Origin: Amphritea atlantica
GTDB lineage: Bacteria > Pseudomonadota > Gammaproteobacteria > Pseudomonadales > Balneatricaceae
Assembly: GCA_024397875.1 (NCBI GenBank)
Contig: CP073345.1
Location: 62,001 to 126,000, forward strand
Direction of reading: 5' to 3'
Length of the DNA stretch: 64,000 bases
Under the pieces are notes generated by a model, which was not told the DNA's origin, ran no database searches, and worked only from the letters and a program-made list of their open reading frames with translations. The number at the start of each line of letters is the position of its first letter. Position 1 is the stretch's first letter. Of the stretch, positions 1-9,515 are shown piece after piece. Position numbers and translations under genes: made by a program.

Positions 1-343
1 GCAGCGTATCATCCCAGTGACCCGCAGCCGGATGAACAACCAGGCCTGCTGGCTTATTGATAATCATAATATCGTCATCTTCGAAGATGATATTCAGTGG
101 CATCTCTACCGCTTTGTACTGATCAATAACGTCCAGCTCTGCTGCAATCGTCAGCAACTCGCCGCCCTGCAGCTTATCCCGGGGCCGTTTAACTTCACCA
201 TCGACGGTCAGTTGGCCATCCTTAATCCAGCCCTGCATTCGTGAACGGGAGTAATCGGGGAAAAGTTCGGCGACAGCCTGATCTAATCGTTTACCAATCA
301 GATCATCGGAAACTGTTGCACTAAGTTGAACCTTCTCAGTCAT
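1..343 (-). CDS. rluD: RluD, 23S rRNA pseudouridine synthase (N-terminal part)
   Basis: The gene runs off the left edge; its first 114 codons are present, starting at the ATG whose complement is 341-343. The protein begins MTEKVQLSATVSDDLIGKRL, followed by an S4-type RNA-binding region (RSRMQGWIKDGQLTVDG) and the start of the catalytic domain (NKPAGLVVHP, about residues 95-105). RluD makes pseudouridines in helix 69 of 23S rRNA (family knowledge). The catalytic HRLD-type aspartate lies outside the window. It is divergent from bamD, the usual arrangement in gammaproteobacteria. RluD is preferred over RluC on this context and on the NKPAG segment. Confidence 0.9.
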   Translation of the reverse strand, partial: MTEKVQLSATVSDDLIGKRLDQAVAELFPDYSRSRMQGWIKDGQLTVDGEVKRPRDKLQGGELLTIAAELDVIDQYKAVEMPLNIIFEDDDIMIINKPAGLVVHPAAGHWDDTL

Positions 344-531
344 GATTTATCTAAGTCTCGGAATAATTAAGAAAATATAGTCTTTATATCGCAAGGAAAA
401 CGCAGAGACGCTTTGGCTTGCCATCCGGTTATGGTTAAATAGGCCGAATTAATTTTGCACAGTATACCCGAAACAAACAGTAGCCGCTGTTAACGAACGG
501 GAAACTCTCACTTATAGCAGGATAAATGTTT
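344..531. promoter_or_regulatory. Divergent rluD/bamD intergenic region
   Basis: About 190 bp between two divergent genes. It must hold the promoters of both, but no well-matched -35/-10 pair could be picked out. A Shine-Dalgarno AGGA at 519-522 serves bamD. No repeats or small genes were seen. Confidence 0.4.
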
Positions 532-1464
532 ATGCGCCTGGCAAAGTTGCTCGCAATTGTTTCGATCACTCTGATTGCATCTGGCTGTTCATGGTTTGGT
601 GGTGGTGACGAAAAAGAGGCTCCGGATGTTCCAGAACAGCAGCTCTACCAGGAAGCCCTGGACAGGCTGGAAAGTGCAAACTACGTTGCCGCGATTGAAA
701 AGCTGCAGCTGCTGGAGGCACGCTACCCGTTCGGCCGGTTCTCCGATCAGGCCCAACTGGAATTGATCTATGCTTATCATAAGAATTATGAACCGGAAGC
801 GGCTCGGGCAACAGCAGACCGTTTTATCCGTTTGAACCCTAACCATGAAAACCTGGACTATGCTCTCTACCTTAAAGGCCTGACCGCCTTCGAAAAAGAC
901 CGGACCTTCTTCGAGAAGTATTTGCCGATCGATGAAACCCAGCGGGACCCCGGCAGTGCACTGGAGTCATTCCAGAGTTTCCAGCAACTGGTATCGCGCT
1001 TTCCAAACAGCGAGTACGCGCCTGATGCACAGAAGCGCATGACCTACCTGAAGAACCGACTGGCGACTCACGAGATGCATGTGGCACGCTACTATGTCAA
1101 ACGTGAAGCCTGGGTCGCTGCGGCTAACCGGGGCCGGTATGTGGTTGAAAATTATCAGCAGACCCCTGCTGTACCTGATGCACTTTCGGTCATGGTGCTG
1201 GCTTACAATGAGCTAGGCATGACTGATCTGGCCGCTGACTCTCAGGCGGTACTGGATGCCAACTTCCCCGACTATCAGTCCAATATACAGCTGGCGAAAA
1301 AGGAGTCTTTGTTAAGCACAGCAACTTTCGGTCTGTTGGGAAGTAACGAAACACCCGCACCGGTTCAACAAACGTCGGCTAAACCAAAAGCTCAACAGGA
1401 GCGCTCATGGTTCAGCCGCCTGACTTTCGGTATCTTCGACAGCGAAGAAGAGAGCGACAAATAA
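532..1464 (+). CDS. bamD: BamD, outer membrane protein assembly lipoprotein
   Basis: BamD is the essential lipoprotein of the BAM complex that inserts beta-barrel proteins into the outer membrane. The start shows a lipoprotein signal ([19 protein letters not shown]) with lipobox IASGC; the lipidated cysteine is followed by SWFGGG. TPR-like helical repeats follow ([26 protein letters not shown]). At 310 residues it is longer than the roughly 245 of E. coli; the extra length is a C-terminal tail after about residue 255, ending acidic (DSEEESDK). ATG 532 is chosen because AGGA at 519-522 lies 9 nt upstream; an ATG at 526 is only 3 nt from it. A terminator follows. Confidence 0.95.
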   Translation: MRLAKLLAIVSITLIASGCSWFGGGDEKEAPDVPEQQLYQEALDRLESANYVAAIEKLQLLEARYPFGRFSDQAQLELIYAYHKNYEPEAARATADRFIRLNPNHENLDYALYLKGLTAFEKDRTFFEKYLPIDETQRDPGSALESFQSFQQLVSRFPNSEYAPDAQKRMTYLKNRLATHEMHVARYYVKREAWVAAANRGRYVVENYQQTPAVPDALSVMVLAYNELGMTDLAADSQAVLDANFPDYQSNIQLAKKESLLSTATFGLLGSNETPAPVQQTSAKPKAQQERSWFSRLTFGIFDSEEESDK

Positions 1465-1481
1465 CGACACCAATTCTTTTC

Positions 1482-1507
1482 AAGGCGCCGATCGGCGCCT
1501 TTTTTAT
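1482..1507 (+). terminator. Rho-independent terminator after bamD
   Basis: Perfect stem AAGGCGCC/GGCGCCTT with loop GATC, followed by a run of T. Confidence 0.9.
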
Positions 1508-1625
1508 ATCTGATTGCCGCCCATCATAGCGCGGGGACAAAGAGTCACTGAAAATCACTTCACAGCCTCCGCTCTTTTCACTTAGAATAAATAGTAGACC
1601 CAGTAAAAGACCACGAGAGTTAACA

Positions 1626-2459
1626 ATGGACAGAGCTTCAATTATCGCTGCGATGCAGGTTCAGCCGCAGATCGATACCGCAGCAGAGATTCAACGCCGT
1701 ATAGATTTCATTAAGCAAATTCTGCTGACCAGTGGTTGCAAACATCTGGTCCTGGGAATCAGCGGCGGCGTTGACTCGACCACCTGCGGCCGCCTGGCAC
1801 AACTTTCCGTTGAGCAGCTCAACCAGGAAAAAGGCGGTGATAGTTACCGATTTATCGCAGCACGTCTGCCTTACAGCACTCAGCAGGATGAAGCGGACGC
1901 GCAAATGGCTGTCGCCTTTATCTCACCTTCAGCATGCGTCACAGCAAATGTTCAGCCGGGTGCCGACGGTGTTCACACAGCAACACTCAGCGCACTGAAT
2001 GCCGCGGGTCTGGATGCTGGCAGCCCTGCCCATATCGATTTCTCCAAAGGCAATGTCAAAGCCCGTATCCGCATGGCGATCCAGTATGAGATTGCCGGTC
2101 TGCTGGGCGGACTGGTCTTAGGCACCGATCATTCCGCCGAAAATATCACCGGATTTTACACCAAGCATGGCGACGGAGCCTGTGACCTCGCACCGTTGTT
2201 TGGTCTGAACAAACGTCAGGTCAGAGCCGTGGCCGACGCACTGGGCGCACCGGAACAGCTGACCCATAAAACACCGACCGCCGATCTGGAATGCGATACA
2301 CCGCAACTGGCAGATGAGGTAGCACTGGGGCTAACCTACGATCAGATTGATGACTTCCTCGAAGGCAGACCTGTCAGCCCTGAAGTCGAAGCGAAGTTGA
2401 TCGGGATCTACTGCCGCACCCATCACAAACGACAGCCAACCCCAACGATATATGATTAA
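1626..2459 (+). CDS. nadE: NadE, ammonia-dependent NAD+ synthetase
   Basis: Converts nicotinic acid adenine dinucleotide to NAD+ with ATP and ammonia, the last step of NAD synthesis. It has the N-type ATP pyrophosphatase P-loop SGGVDS at residues 46-51, and the C-terminal [11 protein letters not shown] resembles the HKRRPP end of E. coli NadE. At 277 residues it matches the single-domain ammonia-dependent form; there is no glutaminase (nitrilase) domain. The ATG is preceded by GAGAG. It is transcribed alone, with terminators on both sides. Confidence 0.95.
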   Translation: MDRASIIAAMQVQPQIDTAAEIQRRIDFIKQILLTSGCKHLVLGISGGVDSTTCGRLAQLSVEQLNQEKGGDSYRFIAARLPYSTQQDEADAQMAVAFISPSACVTANVQPGADGVHTATLSALNAAGLDAGSPAHIDFSKGNVKARIRMAIQYEIAGLLGGLVLGTDHSAENITGFYTKHGDGACDLAPLFGLNKRQVRAVADALGAPEQLTHKTPTADLECDTPQLADEVALGLTYDQIDDFLEGRPVSPEVEAKLIGIYCRTHHKRQPTPTIYD

Positions 2460-2473
2460 TAGTAAAGCATAGC

Positions 2474-2503
2474 AAAAAAGGCCTCTTCAGAGGCCTTTTT
2501 TGC
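2474..2503. terminator. Bidirectional terminator between nadE and thiO
   Basis: AAAAAAGGCCTCT, loop TCA, then AGAGGCCTTTTTT. A-rich and T-rich flanks let it serve both convergent genes. Confidence 0.9.
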
Positions 2504-2528
2504 TATATCAGGTTTTCACCGGCTGACG

Positions 2529-3620
2529 TTATAGCCGTCCATGCAGCTCATAGGGGTGCGGATTGATCACAGGCGGACGATCCAGCAAAATATCGGCCAG
2601 CAAGCGGGTTGATGCCGGAGCCAGCACCAGCCCGTTACGAAAATGTCCGGCATTCAGATATAGATTGTCATACCCAGGCACAGCACCAATATAGGGAACA
2701 CCTTCAGGTGAACCCGGACGCAAACCGGCCCAGTGGTGCTCCAGTTCATACTGCTGCAGCCGCGGACAAATATCCAGTGCCGTTTGATACAGCGACGCTT
2801 TCGCGTCAGCCGTGGCCTGCTTATCGAAGCCAACCCGCTCCAGTGTGCTGCCCACAAGGATACGGCCATCATTACGGGGAATCAGATAGCGTCCCTGCAT
2901 CAGCACCACCCGGTTAATCAATCCGACCGGGGCCTTAAACAGCATCATCTGCCCTTTGACCGGCTCGACCGGCAGCTCAACCTCCAGTGGCGCAAGCAGG
3001 TCGCCACTCCAGGCGCCTGCGGCAATAATGACTGTATCGCCATGTAACACACGATCAGCTAAACGCACACCGGTCACAGCATAATTATCAACCAGCAACG
3101 CCTCGACCCGGGCCTGTTCTATCAGGTTGATATTAGGGGTGACCTCCATGCTGCGACGCAAGGAACGACCCAAACGAGGGTTACGGATACTGGCAACCTC
3201 GGGCATCCAGAGTGCAGAGTCTAAACCAGGCGCCAGACCGGGTTCTTTCTGGTAAATAAAATCAGCCCCGACCTGCTCCATCGGTTTCTGATAGCGGCGT
3301 CCCCAGGCCAGCGCCTCATCGGCATCATCCACACCGACCATAAACATCCCTTTCTGGCGAAGTTCAGGATCCAGACCGGTCTCTTCCAGTAACTGTTGCG
3401 CCAGGTGGATATAACTGGTCTGTGACCAGGTCGCCAGCGCCGTCACGGGATCAGAATAGCGCCAGGGATAGAGTGGTGAAACAATGCCGCCGCCCGCCCA
3501 GGATGCTTCCTGCGCACAGTTATTCATATCCACCAGCGTAATATCCGCACCCGACTGCGCCAATTCTCTGGCAGTCAGCATACCGATCACGCCTGCTCCA
3601 ATAATCAGGTAGTCAGACAT
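2529..3620 (-). CDS. thiO: ThiO-type glycine oxidase (FAD-dependent)
   Basis: D-amino-acid-oxidase-fold flavoprotein that oxidises glycine to iminoglycine for the thiazole moiety of thiamine. The Rossmann FAD motif GAGVIG is at residues 8-13, followed by an acidic residue in ITLVDMNN. Typical DAO segments follow (EASWAGGGIVSPLYPWRY and, near the end, NAGHFRNGLVLAP). At 363 residues it is the normal length. No other thi genes are nearby. A probable D-amino acid oxidase gene holds the same place beside the pilin genes in Pseudomonas aeruginosa. Another DAO-family activity is possible. Confidence 0.85.
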   Translation of the reverse strand: MSDYLIIGAGVIGMLTARELAQSGADITLVDMNNCAQEASWAGGGIVSPLYPWRYSDPVTALATWSQTSYIHLAQQLLEETGLDPELRQKGMFMVGVDDADEALAWGRRYQKPMEQVGADFIYQKEPGLAPGLDSALWMPEVASIRNPRLGRSLRRSMEVTPNINLIEQARVEALLVDNYAVTGVRLADRVLHGDTVIIAAGAWSGDLLAPLEVELPVEPVKGQMMLFKAPVGLINRVVLMQGRYLIPRNDGRILVGSTLERVGFDKQATADAKASLYQTALDICPRLQQYELEHHWAGLRPGSPEGVPYIGAVPGYDNLYLNAGHFRNGLVLAPASTRLLADILLDRPPVINPHPYELHGRL

Positions 3621-3763
3621 CTACTATAGATTTCCTCAAAAGATTAAGGGTCAAAAGCTCAGATTTCATATCGACAATCACCCGCTGCGATACAAGACTG
3701 CATTGTAATCATCAGTGTCCTTTTGCTAATTCAAGCACACAGATTCACACGTATCATCATGCG

Positions 3764-3794
3764 ATGAAAAACGCGCTAAGCGCGCGTTTTTCAT
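3764..3794 (-). terminator. Terminator after the set A pilin operon
   Basis: 13-bp perfect stem ATGAAAAACGCGC/GCGCGTTTTTCAT with loop TAAGC, lying 27 bp past the pilV-like stop codon. It closes the minus-strand minor pilin operon. Confidence 0.85.
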
Positions 3795-3821
3795 ACATTT
3801 CATTTAAGAATACTGTCAGAT

Positions 3822-5528
3822 TTACTCTGTCACAGTAAAGTCCTTGCCCGTAACATCACCTGTAACCCTTGGATAAGGCCCTAAGTCAGAAAACTTATAT
3901 TCAGGAGGAGAAAAACTTACCGTTAATGCCGCCCCACTGGCTACCGACATGGAAACGGTACCTTCCCAGTTGTAATCAACGAAGCAGCTATAATCAAACA
4001 GCTGATCTCCAACAACCTCAAGAACACATTTTTGAGCATAGTCAGGCAGAGGTGACATGCCCACTTCAAGTTCGTCTTTAAGCTCTTCGGCGGTACCCGT
4101 AACCCCCGTTACATCAACACTTCCGGAAACCTCATAGGCTTTATTCACATACCCAATGACGATTTCATCATCCGGTATCTCAACCGTAATAGAGGCCCCG
4201 GACACATAGGTATAACTATAATTATCCTGGCTTAAATCAGGATAACTTGATGGCACATCAGAATCTGTGTGCGAGAACAGAGCTTCCGCATTTGCCCCGC
4301 CATCCTGAATACATATGTCATACTTGTCATCTGAATCATTACCCGTATCATCGGTGACCACAAAGTGCTGATTTTCAATATTTCCTGAATAGTTTGCTGG
4401 ATCATTAATTGCGGGAACAGCGAGTAGCTTGGTATCCGTATTCACCTGATCATACAGATAATAATACCCCAGCCCAGGTGCCGCATCAGAAGTGGCAAGA
4501 TAAGGGCCATCCCCGGCATCCGTGGTAAACCGAACCAATCCAGATTGACCGATAATATCATCTGAATCAATACTACCTGAGACTGTGTCGGGATCTACGC
4601 GATAGTATTTATACGCTCTTGGTGACAAACACACTGTATCGGCAGGCTTACCGTTATTCTCCAAGGGTAGAATTAAGGATATTGTGCCATACCAGCCCTC
4701 GCCAAACAGGCAGGTGTAAGCGGCTTGAGAGGCTATCTCATAAACGGCACAACCACCACCTTCAGACGTTAATACATTCGGAGCGGCCTCTACGGTTTCA
4801 AAAGTATTATCCGGGTCATCATGAAAATATATATTCCCGGTTACTTTAAATATGGGACTATCTGAATTAATTCGTTTGATAACTGACACCACGATGTCAC
4901 AAGTGCCATCGTCGCACTCTCCCACCTTAATCCCAAATTTCTCATCACCAAGCTCTACATAATCGCCTATTGCCGTATCGGTCTTCGCCTCTTCAGTTGT
5001 CACCCTGGCAATAGCCACCGCAGCACCACTGGGCCTTTCTATCTGCCCGACATTCGGATTAGAACCCGTACTCCCCGCTTGCTCACTATTATCCAGAGAG
5101 TTCTCTGGGCGATTATCTGATAACAGCGTGCTAAGCGAGACCGAATCCGTCACGCCCTTAGCATCATCCCAATCAACACTGGCGGTTAACAGGTAGTGCG
5201 CCTCAGTTGTACCAGAAGAGACTTTCGTTGCAGAAAAAGAAACATCATATACCGCATTACCGACGGTGACTGCGTGCACAACAGGCACTGCGCCAGACAC
5301 AATGGTTTCCAGATCGGCATACTGGGTGTCAGTTAAGAGCGCTCTTTGCTCTTCCAGCTCCTTTTCTGCGAGTGCGATGGCAACAGCCCTTGATTTAGAC
5401 GCGCCACTTTCTGTAATCAGTTCACTTTGAAACAGGGCCGCACCCGCCAACCCAACAACGATGATAAGGAAAGCAACAAGAGCCTCAATTAAGGTAAAGC
5501 CAGACTCTTTTTTTATATAAGTACGCAT
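3822..5528 (-). CDS. Large PilV-like minor prepilin with duplicated C-terminal region
   Basis: Class III signal KKESG^FTLIEALVAF (cleavage after Gly10, Glu at +5) followed by a PilV-like helix (IIVVGLAGAALFQSE). PilV proteins are usually below 200 residues; this one is 568. A region with a conserved pattern occurs twice, at about residues 227-320 and 465-560. Each copy runs V(S/T)G, then two cysteines 13-14 apart, then W-x-GT-x-S, then a SP-x-x-Y segment. The rest is rich in Asp, Ser and Thr. Start chosen at ATG 5526-5528: AGGGA lies 7 nt upstream and it leaves a 44-nt gap, while an ATG 60 nt upstream overlaps the previous gene. Last gene of set A. A tip-located adhesive minor pilin is the likely role (inference). 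Confidence 0.75.
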   Translation of the reverse strand: MRTYIKKESGFTLIEALVAFLIIVVGLAGAALFQSELITESGASKSRAVAIALAEKELEEQRALLTDTQYADLETIVSGAVPVVHAVTVGNAVYDVSFSATKVSSGTTEAHYLLTASVDWDDAKGVTDSVSLSTLLSDNRPENSLDNSEQAGSTGSNPNVGQIERPSGAAVAIARVTTEEAKTDTAIGDYVELGDEKFGIKVGECDDGTCDIVVSVIKRINSDSPIFKVTGNIYFHDDPDNTFETVEAAPNVLTSEGGGCAVYEIASQAAYTCLFGEGWYGTISLILPLENNGKPADTVCLSPRAYKYYRVDPDTVSGSIDSDDIIGQSGLVRFTTDAGDGPYLATSDAAPGLGYYYLYDQVNTDTKLLAVPAINDPANYSGNIENQHFVVTDDTGNDSDDKYDICIQDGGANAEALFSHTDSDVPSSYPDLSQDNYSYTYVSGASITVEIPDDEIVIGYVNKAYEVSGSVDVTGVTGTAEELKDELEVGMSPLPDYAQKCVLEVVGDQLFDYSCFVDYNWEGTVSMSVASGAALTVSFSPPEYKFSDLGPYPRVTGDVTGKDFTVTE

Positions 5529-5572
5529 AAAGCCATTCCCTATTCTTTGGTTAACCCTTGTAAGAAGAACCA

Positions 5573-6754
5573 TTACCAATCTCGCCAACTACCACGCACA
5601 ACCTCTTTGGTATTAATCTTATCAAGGTTATTTACTACATTTTCATCATAATAAACATTGGCTGTACCAGACCCCATGTCCAGTGCATTTTCCGAGACAA
5701 TACCACCAAAAATATCCGCCGTACCCACAACCTTATCAACGCTGTTAGCAATGATTACACCATAGATTTGGGGACCACCACTGATTGACAGAGGACTATC
5801 CGCGACAAGAATCACAGGATCCGTTGGCGTCCCAATCGTGCCTCCGTTAATTTTCGCATCGGACAGATAGATTAACTTTCCTTTAATATCATCAGAATCC
5901 GCAGCACTCAGCTCAGAAGCCGTCATACTCAGATTCGCAAGGCTGACTAACTCTGCAAGCGTTCGTCCAAAAAAGTTTTCGGTAAACTCATCCTCAGTAG
6001 CCGTATCAAGATTTGCATCGCCGTCTATAACATCCGGTCCCCGGGTATTTTTAGTCGTACTCTGAATAGTATCAACATCAGACTGATCCAGCCCTTTACT
6101 ATCCAGGTAGGCACTCAAATCAGTGCTACCATCCCAATCACCACTATTATCCCAGTCTGGATCCCGGATATAAGTATCAGCAGATCCCCACGAGCTGACA
6201 GTGGTACCAGACCAGATATTCAGATTCGAGAAAACATTATAGACATTCAGGTTACCTGTCGCGTTGACATATCCTCTGGCCACAATAGGCAAATCCGGGG
6301 GATTAGGCACCAAAGGCACTTCCCCGATCAGAATAGAAATTGTCCGTTGAATCTGCTCATCATCACTAAAGCCAACGGAACTTACTTCAACCAATGCCAT
6401 ATCGGCATCGCTGCTGACATCCAAAAAACTCACGGTATAGGTTGCACTACCGACAGAGGCTGTTCTTTCTGCACCGGATGCAATGGTCAGATCCAGAACT
6501 GAGTCCCCATCCTGATCAAAACCTTCTCGTGAGTAGGCTATGCCATAATCAATCCCGGCCTGAGCCGCATGAAAGGCTTGCTTAGCTCGATACACATTGG
6601 CGGTAACTTTCTTTTCGGAAATAACGACTTCAGCGGTGAAAAAGGAGATACCTAAAACGATCACTAAAAGCACAACAGCCACGACAAGCGTAGCGGCCCC
6701 CTGTTGCTGTTTAAAACACAGCGTTTTCTTTTTCAGTAACATATCAGTGAGCAT
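5573..6754 (-). CDS. PilX-like minor prepilin, enlarged
   Basis: Prepilin-like N-terminus QQQG^AATLVVAVVLLVIVLG with no Glu at +5, followed by the PilX-type segment AKQAFHAAQAGIDYG. About 393 residues, roughly twice PilX of the neighbouring set. The C-terminal 230 residues are Gly/Asn/Asp-rich and look beta-rich (NATGNLNVYNVFSNLNIW, INGGTIGTPTDPVILVADS), as in the larger PilX-like proteins of other environmental proteobacteria. ATG at 6752-6754 is preferred because AGGA lies 9 nt upstream; it overlaps the preceding pilW-like gene by 11 nt. Part of set A, 44 nt upstream of the large pilV-like gene. Confidence 0.7.
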   Translation of the reverse strand: MLTDMLLKKKTLCFKQQQGAATLVVAVVLLVIVLGISFFTAEVVISEKKVTANVYRAKQAFHAAQAGIDYGIAYSREGFDQDGDSVLDLTIASGAERTASVGSATYTVSFLDVSSDADMALVEVSSVGFSDDEQIQRTISILIGEVPLVPNPPDLPIVARGYVNATGNLNVYNVFSNLNIWSGTTVSSWGSADTYIRDPDWDNSGDWDGSTDLSAYLDSKGLDQSDVDTIQSTTKNTRGPDVIDGDANLDTATEDEFTENFFGRTLAELVSLANLSMTASELSAADSDDIKGKLIYLSDAKINGGTIGTPTDPVILVADSPLSISGGPQIYGVIIANSVDKVVGTADIFGGIVSENALDMGSGTANVYYDENVVNNLDKINTKEVVRGSWRDW

Positions 6755-7415
6755 AAAAGTCATTCCTGATTCTTACAGATTCCTGTACCGTTTTTTTCCA
6801 GCTGGTATCATTTTTGACCTCTGCGGATATAGTAAAATCCAGCTCTCTTACAGAGCGCACTTCATCCGTTCCAACCGCCGCAGGACAAGCAGCACTCGAT
6901 GTTGTAGACGTTATAACGGTACAAACAGATTGATCGAGAAACGTTGCCTCGGTTATTGTCATAAAATTATCATCCGTAATAGGGTCCCACTGACCAGAAG
7001 TGCAGTTACTCATATCGGTTCCAGAACTTTTAAGCTCCAAAACTGAGTTTAGCAGTCTCACTCCATGATACTCAGTAGTTCCTATGGCTCCACTCCCATC
7101 TGCATCATAGTTATACAGGACACAGTTAGCACCGCTGACAACCTTAAAATCCATACCAATATCACTATAAGGTGATGAGTTACCTGCCACCTGCCGCCAC
7201 GCTCCAGCTCTACGCATATCGCCTGCAATAATCGATACTGCGGCGGCTAACTCCTGATTTAACCTGGCGCTGTACATCACATCCCGGCTACTTTTTACCG
7301 TGATAAGAAAAATATAGGTCGCTCCTGAAAGAACGATTAAACCAATTAATAAGCCAATCATTAACTCAATCAGCGTAAATCCGTATTCCCCTGATCGATA
7401 AGACTTATGCATCAT
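6744..7415 (-). CDS. PilW-like minor prepilin
   Basis: Signal SGEYG^FTLIELMIGLLIGLIVLSGA with Gly at -1 and Glu at +5, followed by PilW-type text (LNQELAAAVSIIAGDMRRAGAW). About 223 residues. PilW-type minor pilins help prime pilus assembly in the inner membrane (family knowledge). The ATG overlaps the fimT-like stop as TGATG, which suggests translational coupling. Set A copy; a second pilW lies in set B. Confidence 0.8.
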   Translation of the reverse strand: MMHKSYRSGEYGFTLIELMIGLLIGLIVLSGATYIFLITVKSSRDVMYSARLNQELAAAVSIIAGDMRRAGAWRQVAGNSSPYSDIGMDFKVVSGANCVLYNYDADGSGAIGTTEYHGVRLLNSVLELKSSGTDMSNCTSGQWDPITDDNFMTITEATFLDQSVCTVITSTTSSAACPAAVGTDEVRSVRELDFTISAEVKNDTSWKKTVQESVRIRNDFYAH

Positions 7416-7942
7416 CAGCACCCCGCATAATTGTTCAGCGTATCAGAGCATAGTCGCATTCTGCCCAAAATATTCATTCTTACTTCTACAGTCCCGTAGG
7501 CGGGTAAAGTAAGCGTCACCGTACCCGTTTCTAAGGCAACTGACCTCGGTGCAACAAATCCTGTATCATCACCAGTAAAGTCGGTCGACAGGACTATTTC
7601 AGGATAATCAGCACTATTAAAAGATCTAGCCTGGACACCATTGATGGTGCACGATGCTAAGGATGCTGAGCAGTCACAAGATGTTAAATCACTGACTCCC
7701 ATACACCAGCCGACCGCTCCTGTGTCCTTAAAGCTCACAAAGATATCTTTTCCGCTAGCGATCGATTCGCTCCTGGCATACTGCAATTGAGAAAACACTT
7801 TTTCAGCCGCGCCCGTTAACTTAGATTTTTTCATAAATCCGCTAAAGCTAGGTGCTGCAATAGCCGCCAGCACACCTATGACCACCAAAGTGATCATAAG
7901 CTCAATTACGGTTAGTCCCTGACTGAATTTCCTGGATGACAT
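7415..7942 (-). CDS. FimT/GspH-family minor prepilin
   Basis: The signal reads SQG^LTVIELMITLVVIGVLAA, so +1 is Leu rather than the usual Phe while Glu +5 is kept. It is followed by the GspH/FimT pattern (AAPSFSGFMKKSKLTGAAEKVFSQLQYARSESI). 175 residues. The stop codon of the pilE-like gene and this ATG are directly adjacent (TAG then ATG). Likely a pseudopilin of the minor pilin tip complex. Confidence 0.8.
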   Translation of the reverse strand: MSSRKFSQGLTVIELMITLVVIGVLAAIAAPSFSGFMKKSKLTGAAEKVFSQLQYARSESIASGKDIFVSFKDTGAVGWCMGVSDLTSCDCSASLASCTINGVQARSFNSADYPEIVLSTDFTGDDTGFVAPRSVALETGTVTLTLPAYGTVEVRMNILGRMRLCSDTLNNYAGC

Positions 7943-8341
7943 CTACCGCTCCCAGCAATCCGCATCAGCATAGCCACCTGAATAATCCGGACCATTTTCG
8001 TCAATAGAAAAGGTATTACAGCTATCCGAACTTTGAACACCGGTTGGAGCTGCAGTCACCTGATATGTAGAAGCACCTGCCGATACGATAGTCATGTCGT
8101 AATAACCATCCTTCGATGAGCCCGACAAACCCAGATCAGCCGCTGAAGTCGTATAGGAAATATTATTGGCTCTCCATTTTTCCTGTTCAACTCTGAAGTC
8201 AGCCAGGCTGGCAATCGCATCTCCCCGGCGACTTTTTTGTACAAAGGACGTATATGAAGGATATGCAATCGTCACCAAAATACCGACGATAACCACTACT
8301 ATCATTAATTCTATTAATGTAAAGCCACTCTGTTTGTACAA
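7943..8341 (-). CDS. PilE-like minor prepilin
   Basis: Signal KQSG^FTLIELMIVVVIVGILVTIAYPSY, then the short PilE-type globular part (RRGDAIASLADFRVEQEKW, a common pattern of this family). 132 residues with two cysteines near the C-terminus. The start is TTG (complement of 8339-8341) supported by a strong GGAGGG 9 nt upstream; no closer ATG exists. First gene of set A, with a -10-like TATAAT (complement of 8395-8400) about 55 bp upstream but no clear -35. Confidence 0.8.
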   Translation of the reverse strand: MYKQSGFTLIELMIVVVIVGILVTIAYPSYTSFVQKSRRGDAIASLADFRVEQEKWRANNISYTTSAADLGLSGSSKDGYYDMTIVSAGASTYQVTAAPTGVQSSDSCNTFSIDENGPDYSGGYADADCWER

Positions 8342-8577
8342 GACTATACTCCCTCCAGACTTAAAAGCGTTTACTTCTGTTGACAGGCAACGCCATTATA
8401 GTGGTTCGTTGACTACAGCATATGATCATATTTTAGGCAATACATATGCATAGCGAAGCAGCTGTGTACCCAAAACAGTTACTTAAAGTCAAACAGTTGT
8501 AAGAAATGAATAAGATTAAACCAAATTAGCGGCCTCTGTAACTGATTTAAATCTTATTTTCACAGGGATAGTCCGAG

Positions 8578-9063
8578 TCAGCCGTGTCTGATGCGCCCCA
8601 TACTGGAAACCACCAAGCGTTTTTCCTCTCCAGAAATGCTCACTTTGAAGATTCCGGTATCTGCCGTTGTGCCCTTGGAGCTTAGTTGTATCTGCAGACG
8701 CTTTCCATAAGCGACCCCAACACCCTCAGGAAACTCATTCTGGCGTAGCCGGGTGTCCTGAAACGGGTCATACCGATTATCACCATCCAGATCAAGATAA
8801 CTGAGCACCCCTTCATTCCAGCGGTTACCACAACGGTTACTCCCTATATCCAGAGGACAAAGGATAACTGATTGCTGCCGGGTAACCGCTTCGTAACGGG
8901 CCTGACTATAGCTGTCTTTTAATAGCTGTACCGTGGAATCAAGCTTCTGTGATCTGACCAAACCCGCCAGTGAGGGTACGCCGACGGCTAGCAGGATCGC
9001 GAGCACACTTAATGTCACCATAAGTTCGATCAGCGTGACGCCTGTTTCTGTGCGACCATCCAT
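8578..9063 (-). CDS. fimT: FimT/FimU-like (GspH domain) minor prepilin
   Basis: Signal TETG^VTLIELMVTLSVLAILLAVG, with Val at +1 and Glu at +5, then the GspH domain (SLAGLVRSQKLDSTVQLLKD; SYSQARYEAVTRQQSVILCP). 161 residues with a cysteine pair (CPLDIGSNRCG). GGGAGA lies 5 nt before the ATG. Last gene of set B. FimT and FimU are hard to tell apart by eye, so the symbol is tentative. Confidence 0.8.
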   Translation of the reverse strand: MDGRTETGVTLIELMVTLSVLAILLAVGVPSLAGLVRSQKLDSTVQLLKDSYSQARYEAVTRQQSVILCPLDIGSNRCGNRWNEGVLSYLDLDGDNRYDPFQDTRLRQNEFPEGVGVAYGKRLQIQLSSKGTTADTGIFKVSISGEEKRLVVSSMGRIRHG

Positions 9064-9086
9064 ATCGCTCTCCCTTTTCTATGTGA

Positions 9087-9515
9087 TCACCAACACTCCT
9101 GAACACCCGAAGTGCCAGATGCGGTTTTTTGTCCTTGCAGATCGATACCCAACTGACCACACCGGTCTGCAAACTGGGCCCCACGCGGCACCGCCTGCAA
9201 ACGGAACAGGGTTATATCTCCCTGAAACCGATAGCGGGATGGCATCTCCCCTTCAGACGCACAGCCGGTAGTCAGCAGATCATCCTTCCCATCGCCATCC
9301 AGATCACCCCGTCCGCTATAGGCCAGATCCGCTGCATACTTCCTTTCCAGCTGTTGCGCCATATCCAGCAGGCAGAGTCTGGCAGACTCACGCCAACCAC
9401 TCTGGATATAATTGATATAGGATGGATAGACGAGAGCGGACAGGATACCCATGATAGCAACCGCGATCAGCAGCTCGATAAGGGTGAATCCCCGCCTTTT
9501 CAATTGAGGGTTCAT
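9087..9515 (-). CDS. pilE: PilE minor prepilin
   Basis: Signal KRRG^FTLIELLIAVAIMGILSALVYPSY, then ESARLCLLDMAQQLERKYA. 142 residues, with cysteine pairs and a short GDLDGDGKDD segment that could bind calcium. The ATG overlaps the pilY1 stop (TGATG), so the two are probably translationally coupled. In Pseudomonas, PilE connects the minor pilin tip complex to the major pilin (family knowledge). Confidence 0.85.
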   Translation of the reverse strand: MNPQLKRRGFTLIELLIAVAIMGILSALVYPSYINYIQSGWRESARLCLLDMAQQLERKYAADLAYSGRGDLDGDGKDDLLTTGCASEGEMPSRYRFQGDITLFRLQAVPRGAQFADRCGQLGIDLQGQKTASGTSGVQECW

